Positions 5,553 to 12,203 of a DNA stretch of 13,600 nucleotides are shown here, piece after piece. A program made the position numbers and the translations under genes. The stretch is taken from the NCBI GenBank assembly GCA_038232935.1, contig JBBSMX010000114.1, forward strand, positions 1-13,600. Reading direction: 5' to 3'. Each line of letters begins with the position of its first letter. The stretch's first letter is position 1. Origin of the DNA: JBBSMX01 sp038232935. Its GTDB lineage: Bacteria; Bacteroidota; Rhodothermia; Rhodothermales; JANQRZ01. Below the pieces are notes generated by a model. That model was not told the DNA's origin. It saw nothing but the letters and a program-made list of their open reading frames with translations, and did not search any database.

Positions 5553-6590
5553 ATGACCCCCATGGATAAGATCGAAGCCCTCCTTCTCAACTACGACGAA
5601 CTGCCTACGGCCGAGCGGGCGGAGGTGGATGCCTATCTCGCCGAACACCCAGAAGCGGCTCCGCTGCTGGCCGAAGGCCGGGCGCTGCGGGCCCTCCTGG
5701 AGGAAGCGGCCCGCGCTGGAGCCGACGTGCCCGACGCCGAAACGGTCGCGCAGTACGTCGCAGCGCAATACATGGCGCAGCACCCGCTTCCGCCGGACCT
5801 CGCGGCCCTCGGGCGGCGGATCGAAGCGACCTTCGCGGAGCATCCGGAGGTGGAGCGCCAGTACAGCATCATGCGCGACCGGCTGAAGACGCTCACGACC
5901 GGCGCGGAGTCGCCGCGGGCGCAGTTCCAGCGTCTGACGGGACGGCGTCTGGGAGGCGCACAGCACGCGAGCGCGCCTCCTCGCTCCGCGCCCCCCGCGC
6001 TCGCTTCGAGGCACACGACCGATCGTAATGATCGCTCACGGGGATGGCGGACTTCCGTCGTCGACCGTCACGCCCTGCCGCTGTTGCAGCGCGTGTCGCT
6101 GCCTCGCCTCGCCTTCGCTGCCACGTTCGCCCTCGTGCTCCTTTATAGCGGCCTCGTGGTCGCCGGCCGGGCCGGTCAGCCCCAGAATGTCCGCCTCGCC
6201 GATCTGGGTGCTGTGGAGACCGAGTTCGCAGGGCTCCGGCTTCGGGGGGCCGATGGCGAGATGGACCCCGCAGCGGACCGATACGCTGAAGCCTTAGAGG
6301 TGCTGCACGACGCACGGACTTCTACCCTCGGTCTCTTTCCGCGCTACGAGTCGGAGAAGCTAAACGAAGCCATCGGCCTGCTCAAACAGGCGGTGGAACT
6401 GGGAGGGCAGGATTCTGCGCTAGGCCTGGAGGCGTGGTTCCTCATTGGGAAGATCTTGCTCTACGAAGGCGACTTCGAACCGGCCCGCGCCGCCTTTCAA
6501 CTCGTCGTGCAGAGGCAAGGGCTTAGCGCCCCGGATGCCCAGCGCATCCTCGACCAGCTCAGACCGGCACCGGCCGTCGACGGAGCGTAA
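5553..6590 (+). CDS. Single-pass membrane protein, probable anti-sigma factor with TPR-like C-terminus
   Basis: Encodes 345 residues (342 if it starts at the ATG at 5562, MDKIEALL). The N-terminal cytoplasmic part contains two similar helical segments, one around DAYLAEHPEAAPLLAEGRAL (26-45) and one around IEATFAEHPEVERQ (90-103), sharing AEHPE. A low-complexity Arg/Ser/Pro linker (about 131-175) precedes one hydrophobic membrane segment (about 183-204, LPRLAFAATFALVLLYSGL). The C-terminal 100 residues hold TPR-like helices (LNEAIGLLKQAVEL, LEAWFLIGKILLYEGDFEPARAAFQLVV). The Cys/His zinc motif of ZAS-type anti-sigma factors is absent. Position directly after a sigma gene and the topology suggest that it sequesters the sigma factor; this is inference. 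It could instead be an unrelated TPR membrane protein. Confidence 0.7.
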   Translation: MTPMDKIEALLLNYDELPTAERAEVDAYLAEHPEAAPLLAEGRALRALLEEAARAGADVPDAETVAQYVAAQYMAQHPLPPDLAALGRRIEATFAEHPEVERQYSIMRDRLKTLTTGAESPRAQFQRLTGRRLGGAQHASAPPRSAPPALASRHTTDRNDRSRGWRTSVVDRHALPLLQRVSLPRLAFAATFALVLLYSGLVVAGRAGQPQNVRLADLGAVETEFAGLRLRGADGEMDPAADRYAEALEVLHDARTSTLGLFPRYESEKLNEAIGLLKQAVELGGQDSALGLEAWFLIGKILLYEGDFEPARAAFQLVVQRQGLSAPDAQRILDQLRPAPAVDGA

Positions 6591-6887
6591 CGAGAGCATC
6601 GGGGCAGAGGGCTCTGAACTGCGACGGCCCCGGAGGACATCCACGCGAAGCAGATGCGGTATTGATCGTTGATGCGGTGGAGTGCTGCCCTCGGCGGTGC
6701 AGGAGGGGCACCGATAGCACGCAGCGCGTGCTGCAAGGAGTTTCGGCTATTGTGCTCACCCCTTCGATTGCCGCCGCTCCCTCGACGCCGTCGGCTGCGC
6801 CGTAATTGGGGCGGCGTTGTAGCCGTACGCATTGCGGAAGTGCAGCCGGGTGCCTATCGTAGAGGTACTCTTACTCGCGCCTGCCCT
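6591..6887. other. Gene-free spacer with a small hairpin
   Basis: No convincing coding region is seen in these 297 bases: the open frame that reads into the next gene is Arg/Pro-rich here and matches no family I know. A perfect hairpin AGCACGC-AGC-GCGTGCT lies at 6716-6732 without a following T-run. No TAnnTTTG promoter is evident, so how the downstream TerB-like gene is transcribed is unclear. Confidence 0.45.
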
Positions 6888-7289
6888 ATGCCTGCCGCTT
6901 CCAACGCATTCTCCGCTTCCAACGCATTCTCCGAGGACGCCCTCATCGATCTCACTCTGCTCGCGCTCGTGATCGCCCATGGGGCCGACGCGGACCTCGA
7001 CCCGCGGGAGGTGGACACGCTCGCGGAACGGCTGCACCGCCTCGCGCCGCACCTCAGCGGTGACGACGTGATCCGCATCGTGAAAGAGGGGGCCAAGGTC
7101 TACCTCGACACGCGGGTGGAGGGCGCCGAAACCGTCGTCCACCGCCTTGCCGGCGCGCTCACCCCCAACGATCGGGAGCGGGCGTACGAAGCGCTGGAGG
7201 CCGTCGCCGAGGCCGATGAGGAGATGCACCCCATGGAGTCTACGCTGCTGCGGCACGTCGCGGCGGCGTGGCGGCTGGACCGGGACTGA
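6888..7289 (+). CDS. TerB-like family protein
   Basis: Encodes 133 residues of an all-helical, acidic protein with no signal or membrane segment, so probably cytoplasmic. After an N-terminal duplicated ASNAFS (residues 4-15), the core reads LIDLTLLALVIAHGADADLDPREVDTLAERL (19-49) and ends with AYEALEAVAEADEEMHPMESTLLRHVAAAW (99-128). The two acidic turns (HGADADLDPRE and EADEEMHPME), each followed by a helix, are the layout of the TerB/DjlA-like fold, whose molecular role outside tellurite-resistance clusters is poorly defined. No other ter gene is nearby, so tellurite resistance should not be assumed. The ATG at 6888 is preferred because upstream codons look non-coding. Confidence 0.72.
   Translation: MPAASNAFSASNAFSEDALIDLTLLALVIAHGADADLDPREVDTLAERLHRLAPHLSGDDVIRIVKEGAKVYLDTRVEGAETVVHRLAGALTPNDRERAYEALEAVAEADEEMHPMESTLLRHVAAAWRLDRD
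6897..6932 (+). repeat. 18-bp perfect tandem duplication
   Basis: GCTTCCAACGCATTCTCC occurs twice head-to-tail (6897-6914 and 6915-6932), in frame, giving ASNAFS twice near the N-terminus of the TerB-like protein. With no mismatch between copies, the duplication is probably recent. It lies ahead of the conserved core, so it likely tolerates length change. Confidence 0.9.
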
Positions 7290-7304
7290 GGCGGCTAAAC
7301 CTGT

Positions 7305-7323
7305 GCGGAGAGACATGCTCCGC
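7305..7323. terminator. Hairpin between convergent genes
   Basis: GCGGAG (7305-7310), a 7-nt loop, then CTCCGC (7318-7323), 15 nt after the TerB-like stop codon in the 79-nt gap between convergent genes. A second possible stem, CCCAC/GTGGG, lies about 15 nt further on. Neither has a T-run. The position fits a bidirectional terminator, but the strength is uncertain. Confidence 0.35.
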
Positions 7324-7368
7324 TGCTGGGGCACCCCCACTCGTGGGCGTCCGGATGTCCTTGGAACT

Positions 7369-8037
7369 TCAGTTGCAGCGCGGGCGCATCGGGCCGGTCG
7401 GGAGGCCGGAGTCGTCGCCGCAGAGGACGCCCTCGGGGAATTCGTCGCCGCCGTCCAGAGAGAGGAAGGCAAGCGGAGCCGCGACGAGGGTGAGCCACCA
7501 CGGCAGGCCGGCCGTAGCTAGGGGCGGGACCGGGCCGGGCACGTCCGTCGTCGGGACACCGCCGGGGAAGCCGCCGGTGACGGGCGGGATGCTGCGGAGC
7601 GGCGGGAGCCCGGCGATGGGCGGCACGTCGGGCGGCGTCTCGACGGTCGGGACGGTCGGCCGGCGGGGGCCGGGCTGGTTCGGGCCGGTACCGGTAATCG
7701 GGTAGGGCGGGACGTAGCCGGTGCGCGTGGCCTGCGGCTGACCACAGCAGCAGCAGCACGTCCGGACCGTCACGCGGACGCGGACGTTGCCGCTGGGGTC
7801 CACCTCGCGCTTCTCCGTGACCGGCGGCTCGTTGTAGGCCGTGCTGTCGCACGGGGCCGGGCGGACGTCTACCTCGACGTCGACGCCGGGGCGGTCGTCG
7901 TCGTTCTGAGCTGCACCCGTGCGGTCGCAGCCGACGACGCCGACGAGGAAGGCGAACAGGAGAAAGGATGCGACCGCACCGGCGACGAAGTGGCGCACGC
8001 GCGTGCTTTTATGACGGGGGCGGGGGTACGATTTCAT
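7369..8037 (-). CDS. Predicted proline-rich lipoprotein with a CCCCC motif
   Basis: Encodes 222 residues that I do not recognise as a named family. A basic N-terminus and a hydrophobic stretch (about 17-36) end in VVGC, a lipobox-like site placing Cys37 as the lipidated residue. The mature part begins with an Asp-rich linker, then a short beta-like segment (EVDPSGNVRVRVTVRT, 78-93) leading directly into five cysteines (94-98). A Pro/Gly/Thr-rich region follows (about 105-173), then a hydrophobic stretch LPWWLTLVAAPLAFLSL (178-194) and a tail with two more cysteines. The ATG at 8037 is preceded by GAGGT at a 5-nt spacing, the only Shine-Dalgarno-like site noted in the window. It is co-oriented with the DUF1028 gene upstream. 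Function unknown. Confidence 0.72.
   Translation of the reverse strand: MKSYPRPRHKSTRVRHFVAGAVASFLLFAFLVGVVGCDRTGAAQNDDDRPGVDVEVDVRPAPCDSTAYNEPPVTEKREVDPSGNVRVRVTVRTCCCCCGQPQATRTGYVPPYPITGTGPNQPGPRRPTVPTVETPPDVPPIAGLPPLRSIPPVTGGFPGGVPTTDVPGPVPPLATAGLPWWLTLVAAPLAFLSLDGGDEFPEGVLCGDDSGLPTGPMRPRCN
7745..7756. repeat. CAG trinucleotide repeat, coding
   Basis: Four uninterrupted CAG units on the plus strand, read on the minus strand as TGC cysteine codons (four TGC then TGT). Slippage would change the number of consecutive cysteines without shifting the frame. Confidence 0.7.
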
Positions 8038-8074
8038 CTTAGACCTCGCGAGTGGCGAGTAAGGGGTGGGATCG

Positions 8075-8135
8075 GCCTATGCGTTTGGATAGAGAACGTT
8101 GAGCGGCATCGGAATAGGACAGAGAAAGCATAGGC
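8075..8135. repeat. Spaced 8-bp inverted repeat between two minus-strand genes
   Basis: GCCTATGC (8075-8082) and its exact complement GCATAGGC (8128-8135) flank 45 nt, between the DUF1028 stop (8144) and the lipoprotein start (8037). It could be a long-loop stem or a pair of operator half-sites; chance is also possible. An 8-bp self-complementary CTCGCGAG lies at 8045-8052, just upstream of the lipoprotein start. Confidence 0.35.
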
Positions 8136-8143
8136 ATCACGTG

Positions 8144-9160
8144 CTATTCTTCCGGTGCCTTCATGCGAACGACGAGCCTCTGCACGAGGCCGGCATCGTC
8201 GGGAAGGAGGCCGGCAGCGGGGAGGCGGGAGACGAGTTCGGCCCAACGCGGGTCCTGTGCATAGGCGCGGGCGAGGTACGGCATCGCCTCTTCCACGCGC
8301 CCTATGCTCGCAAGCGTGATGCCGACCCAAAACGGAGCCTCTCCGTTGGTCATTTCGTCACGTGCGAGTTCCATCGCCGCGCTGTAACTGGCCATCGCGG
8401 CCTCGATATCGCCCTCAGTAACGTGCTCGTCACCGGCGTTGAGCTGCTGGTAGGCGCGCTGGAGTCCGACGAGCCGTCGCAGCTCTTGAACCGGCTCCGG
8501 GTGGTCCTCGATGCGGAGGTCGAAGATCCGGTCCAGCCACGGCTTTCCGGTGGATTCGGCGCGGACGACGACGAGCGCCGCGGACTGCTTGCCGCGGATG
8601 TCGCCGCCTTCGCCCTGGGCGGCTTCGAGGGCTGCAAGGAGGCGCTCGGCGAGGTCGCCCTCCGACCGTTCGTAGGCCTCGGCCATCGCGTCCCAGACCG
8701 TCGCCTGCTCCATCATGTTAGCCTGCACGGAGTAGCCGTCGCCGGTGCGATGGCCGGCGGCTGCGATGGCGCGGCTGCCGGTGTGGACGGCGACATTGCC
8801 CTCGGCATCCACGAAAGCGACTTGCCGGACGGCCTCGCCCTCGTCCGTCGAGGTGAGCGCGTCGAGGGCCTGCTGCGCGCTCCGGCCCATCCGCATCAGC
8901 TCTAGGCCGAGCGGGCCATAGGCTGGCTCCACGAACGATTGCGTGGCGACGGCCCCGACGCCGGCCTCCGCCCACGGCACCACGCTGCCGACCGAGAACC
9001 AGTGCGACTGCACGGCGACGCCCATCTCCCCGGTCTCGGCGTCGCGGGCCACGATGGAGTACGTGGCGACGGGGCGGCGAGGCGTGTCGGTGGGGAACGC
9101 GGGCTGCGCGACGGTGGGAGACGCACACAGCAGGGCGAGCAGAAAAGCGAGGCGGCGCAT
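8144..9160 (-). CDS. Secreted DUF1028 (Ntn-hydrolase-like) protein with TPR-like C-terminus
   Basis: Encodes 338 residues from the ATG at 9160. A start 7 codons upstream is possible, but MRRLAFLLALLCASPTVAQ is a clean signal peptide, probably cut after TVA or nearby. The DUF1028 core begins at VATYSIVARDAETGEMGVAVQ (31-51) and continues HWFSVGSVVPWAEAGVGAVATQS (53-75), AYGPLGLELMRMG and VHTGSRAIAAAGHRTGDGYSVQANMM. Known DUF1028 structures have an Ntn-hydrolase fold (recollection), but no substrate is established. After about residue 230 the sequence is helical and TPR-like (DIEAAMASYSAAMELARDE, ITLASIGRVEEAMPYLARAYAQDP). It acts in the periplasm or outside the cell. It is divergent to the nitrilase-family gene, 98 nt away. 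Confidence 0.86.
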   Translation of the reverse strand: MRRLAFLLALLCASPTVAQPAFPTDTPRRPVATYSIVARDAETGEMGVAVQSHWFSVGSVVPWAEAGVGAVATQSFVEPAYGPLGLELMRMGRSAQQALDALTSTDEGEAVRQVAFVDAEGNVAVHTGSRAIAAAGHRTGDGYSVQANMMEQATVWDAMAEAYERSEGDLAERLLAALEAAQGEGGDIRGKQSAALVVVRAESTGKPWLDRIFDLRIEDHPEPVQELRRLVGLQRAYQQLNAGDEHVTEGDIEAAMASYSAAMELARDEMTNGEAPFWVGITLASIGRVEEAMPYLARAYAQDPRWAELVSRLPAAGLLPDDAGLVQRLVVRMKAPEE

Positions 9161-9258
9161 AGTGGGGAGAAGGAGTATCATCGGGGGAGTAGAAAGTAAG
9201 GAAGCCGTCCCAATCCGAGACGATTAATCCGTGCTCACCCCGCTACCACGTCGTGCTC

Positions 9259-10092
9259 ATGAAAATCGCCCTCGTCCAACAGCCCGCCGCCGATGATCGC
9301 ATGGCCAACATACACAGGGGCCTATCCGCCGCGCGCCGCGCCGCCACCGAAGGGGCGGACCTCGTCTGTTTTTCCGAGCTCGCCTTCGAGCCGTTTTACC
9401 CGCAGCACTGCGCCACGCCCGACACGCTCGCCCGCGCCGAGGCCATCCCCGGTCCCATCACGGAGGCATTCGCCGCCCTCGCACGGGAGCTCGGCGTCGT
9501 CCTCGTCCTCAACCTGTTCGAGCGCGACGAGGCGCCCAATGGGACCGTCCGGACGTTCGACACGTCGCCGGTGATCGACGCGGACGGAACGTTGCTGGGC
9601 CGCACGCGGATGATTCACATCACGGACTACGAGGGGTTCCACGAGCAGGGCTACTACGCCCCCGGCGACCGGGGCATGCCGGTCTACGACACCGCCGCCG
9701 GGCGCGTCGGGGTGGCGATCTGCTACGACCGGCACTACCCCGAGGTGATGCGGGCGCTAGCGCTCGGCAGGGCCGACCTCGTCGTGGTGCCGCAGGCGGG
9801 GTCGGTGGGGGAGTGGCCGGAGGGGCTTTACGAGGCCGAGATGCGGGTGGCGGCGTTCCAGCACGGCTACTTCACGGCGCTCTGCAACCGCGTCGGGCCG
9901 GAGGAGCGGCTGACGTTCGCGGGCGAATCGTTCGTGTGCAACCCAGCTGGAGAGGTGATCGCGCGGGCGGGGGCGGGGACCGAGGAGATCCTCTACGCCG
10001 ACCTCGATCTCGCAGAGGTCGAGCGTTCCCACGCCCGGCAACTCTTCCTGCGCGACCGGCGGCCGGACCTGTACGCCGACTGGCTGGCGTGA
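9259..10092 (+). CDS. Nitrilase-superfamily carbon-nitrogen hydrolase, catalytic Lys apparently replaced
   Basis: Encodes 277 residues from the ATG at 9259; a GTG two codons earlier is less likely. No signal peptide, so cytoplasmic. The fold is clear: MKIALVQQ start, CFSELAF with the general-base Glu (40), AICYDRHYPEVMRAL with the nucleophile Cys (155), VVVPQAGSVGEWP and the late TFAGESFVCNP. Between them, LLGRTRMIHITDYEGFHEQGYYAPGD aligns with the usual YRKMHIPD...YF.PGD of the N-carbamoylputrescine amidase and beta-ureidopropionase group, putting Met118 where the catalytic Lys normally is. The whole protein contains one lysine (residue 2), so no other Lys can substitute. The second conserved Glu (129) is present. 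The substrate cannot be named; an amidase-like or non-catalytic role is possible. It is followed by a co-directional M23 lipoprotein gene 99 nt away. Confidence 0.88.
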   Translation: MKIALVQQPAADDRMANIHRGLSAARRAATEGADLVCFSELAFEPFYPQHCATPDTLARAEAIPGPITEAFAALARELGVVLVLNLFERDEAPNGTVRTFDTSPVIDADGTLLGRTRMIHITDYEGFHEQGYYAPGDRGMPVYDTAAGRVGVAICYDRHYPEVMRALALGRADLVVVPQAGSVGEWPEGLYEAEMRVAAFQHGYFTALCNRVGPEERLTFAGESFVCNPAGEVIARAGAGTEEILYADLDLAEVERSHARQLFLRDRRPDLYADWLA

Positions 10093-10191
10093 TAGCCGAC
10101 GCGGGCGGACGATATCAGGGAGAGGAGGAATCCGTCGTGCCACCGCGCAGTTAGAGCGCCTCTCCTCTGGTCGCCTCCCCTGCATTTCTGC

Positions 10192-11361
10192 ATGATCCGC
10201 ATTCTCCCGGTGCTCCTCGTCGTGCTGCTCGTCGCCGCGGCAGGCTGCGAGATGGGTCGCTCTGAAGAAACCGCCCCGCCTGACTCGCTAGCGGTTCTCT
10301 CCGATACGGCGATCGTGGCTCGCCTCGCCGAATCCCGCCGCGCGGAGATGCGGCCGGGCCGCGAGCCCCTCGATCTCCGCTTCCCCACGGAGAACGACGC
10401 CATCTTCCGCGACCCCAGCGCATTCTACGCCAGCCTCGATCTGAACACCATCCCCGGCCTACGGCGGTACGGGTGGGAAGGAGGGCAGTACGGCTACGTG
10501 CGCAACCCGGCGAAGGGCTCGCGCGGGATGATCTTCGCCCGGCCCCACGAGGGGCTCGACATCCGCCCACTCCATTTCGACGCGCAGGGCGAGCCGACCG
10601 ACACCGTCCGCGCGATTGCCGGCGGCCGGGTCGTCTACGCGAATCGGGGACGGGGCAACTCATCCTATGGGCAGTACGTCGTCGTCGAGCACACGTGGGA
10701 CGGTGCGCCGGTCTACAGCCTCTACGCGCACCTCGAACGGGTGGACGTGAATGCGTCGGACTCCGTCGCGGCGGGGGGCCCGCTCGGGCGACTTGGTTAC
10801 ACGGGGCGCGGCACGGCCAAGCACCGGGCGCACGTCCACCTCGAAGTCAATCTCCTCCTCAACAAGTATTTCCAGTCCTTCTTCAACAAGTACTACGGGA
10901 GCCACAACGGGCACGGCCTCTATTTCGGCCGCAACCTCGCCGGCCTCAACGTCGCAGCGCTCTACGCCGCGCACCAAGCGGATCCGACACTGTCGTTCAC
11001 CGAGTTTGCCCGCCGCCAGCCCGTCGCCTACCGGATCGCGATCCCCGGCGAGTATCCGCTCGATGTGCTCGACCGCTACCCGTGGCTGGCCGACGGCGGC
11101 GTGACCGTCGCCGACACGGCCGAGGCTGGAGCGTGGGTCGTGAGCTTCACGCAGATGGGCGTGCCGGTGCGGATCGGGCGGCAGCCGCAGCCGGTGACCG
11201 CCCCCGAGGTGGCGTGGGTCGCGCCCGAGATCGAGCGCCTCCGCCTCAGCACCAATGGGATGCTCGCGCGCGGGGACTCGACGTACCACCTCACCCGCGA
11301 CGGCAAAGCCGCCGCCGCCCTCCTCGCCACGAGCGAGCGCGGTGTGCCGCCTTGGTTCTAG
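10192..11361 (+). CDS. M23 (LytM-type) metallopeptidase lipoprotein
   Basis: Encodes 389 residues. The N-terminus MIRILPVLLVVLLVAAAGC is a lipoprotein signal with Cys19 as the modified residue. The peptidase domain (about 85-225) shows HEGLDIRP with zinc ligands His119 and Asp123, AIAGGRVVYAN, YGQYVVVEHTW, YSLYAHL with His180, GRLGYTGRGT and AHVHLEV with His214/His216. All LytM-type metal and catalytic positions appear intact, so it likely cleaves peptidoglycan peptides or acts on the wall from a membrane anchor. The last 160 residues (FNKYYGSHNGHGLYFGRNLAGLNVAALYAAH and onward) form a C-terminal domain that I do not recognise. The ATG at 10192 directly starts the signal peptide. No promoter is evident in the 99-nt upstream gap. 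Confidence 0.9.
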   Translation: MIRILPVLLVVLLVAAAGCEMGRSEETAPPDSLAVLSDTAIVARLAESRRAEMRPGREPLDLRFPTENDAIFRDPSAFYASLDLNTIPGLRRYGWEGGQYGYVRNPAKGSRGMIFARPHEGLDIRPLHFDAQGEPTDTVRAIAGGRVVYANRGRGNSSYGQYVVVEHTWDGAPVYSLYAHLERVDVNASDSVAAGGPLGRLGYTGRGTAKHRAHVHLEVNLLLNKYFQSFFNKYYGSHNGHGLYFGRNLAGLNVAALYAAHQADPTLSFTEFARRQPVAYRIAIPGEYPLDVLDRYPWLADGGVTVADTAEAGAWVVSFTQMGVPVRIGRQPQPVTAPEVAWVAPEIERLRLSTNGMLARGDSTYHLTRDGKAAAALLATSERGVPPWF

Positions 11362-11420
11362 CATCACGCGCAGATCGTCGCAGCGGGGCGATATTGGAGT
11401 ACGGACACCTCGCCCCCGCC

Positions 11421-12158
11421 ATGCCCGACGCCTCACCTGTTCGGATCGCCATGTGGTCCGGCCCCCGCAACATCTCGACCGCGCTGATGCGCGCGTGGGG
11501 CAGTCGCGCCGACACGGCCGTCGTGGACGAGCCGTTCTACGCTCACTACCTCCAGGCTACCGGCCTCGCCCATCCTGGCCGCGCCGAGATCCTCCGCTCG
11601 CAACCGACCGACTGGCGGGCGGTGGCGGACGTGCTCATCGGGCCGGTTCCCGACGGTAAAGCCATCTACTACCAGAAGCACATGGCCCACCACCTGCTGC
11701 CGGAGATGGTCGGGCCGTGGCTGGATGGGCTGCGCCACGCCTTCCTCGTGCGCGAGCCAACGGCCATGCTCATCTCGCTGCTGAAGGTAATCCCGGACCC
11801 GCGCCCCGAGGATACCGGGCTGCCGCAGCAGTGGGCGTTGTTCGAGCACGTCCGCGAGCAGACCGGCACCGTACCACCTGTGATCGACGCGCGCGACGTA
11901 CTGGAGGACCCGCCCGGCCGACTCGCTGCGCTGTGCGAAAGCCTCGGCGTGCCGTACGACCCGGCGATGCTGGCATGGCCACCGGGGCCGCGCGCCACCG
12001 ACGGCGTGTGGGCGAAGCACTGGTACGCCGCCGTCGAAGCATCGACCGGCTTCGCACCGACCACGCTGAAGCCTGCTCACCTCCCTCCCCGACTACGCCC
12101 CGTGCTAGCAGAGTGCGAGAGGTTTTATGAGAAGCTGCTGCCGCATCGGCTGCGCTGA
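11421..12158 (+). CDS. Sulfotransferase-like P-loop protein
   Basis: Encodes 245 residues, no signal peptide, so cytoplasmic. The start MPDASPVRIAMWSGPRNIST leads into the 5'-phosphosulfate-binding loop WSGPRNISTALMRAW (12-26). DEPFYAHYLQATG (36-48) follows, then YYQKHMAHHLLP (83-94), which carries a candidate catalytic His, and HAFLVREPTAMLISLLKV (106-123), where Arg111 and Ser119 fit the 3'-phosphate-binding site. The tail GVWAKHWYAAVEASTGF resembles the C-terminal region of the family. The open frame extends far upstream, but only as the shadow of the M23 gene; the ATG at 11421 gives the family N-terminus. It is followed after 45 nt by a class IV aminotransferase, suggesting one operon and a shared pathway. 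The acceptor substrate is unknown. Confidence 0.88.
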   Translation: MPDASPVRIAMWSGPRNISTALMRAWGSRADTAVVDEPFYAHYLQATGLAHPGRAEILRSQPTDWRAVADVLIGPVPDGKAIYYQKHMAHHLLPEMVGPWLDGLRHAFLVREPTAMLISLLKVIPDPRPEDTGLPQQWALFEHVREQTGTVPPVIDARDVLEDPPGRLAALCESLGVPYDPAMLAWPPGPRATDGVWAKHWYAAVEASTGFAPTTLKPAHLPPRLRPVLAECERFYEKLLPHRLR

Positions 12159-12203
12159 GAAAAGCGGGACCCACCCCATCCACCCATACCTCCACTCCCA
12201 CCG

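Noticed and set aside
6888..7289. Tellurite resistance locus
   Set aside because: Only a TerB-like fold is suggested; no terC, terD, terZ or related gene is in the window.
10473..11420. Long open frame continuous with the sulfotransferase-like gene and overlapping the M23 gene, which would make a 561-residue protein
   Set aside because: Its first 316 residues are Arg/Pro/Ala-rich low complexity typical of an out-of-frame reading of GC-rich DNA, while the M23 frame holds the conserved motifs. The family N-terminus begins at 11421.
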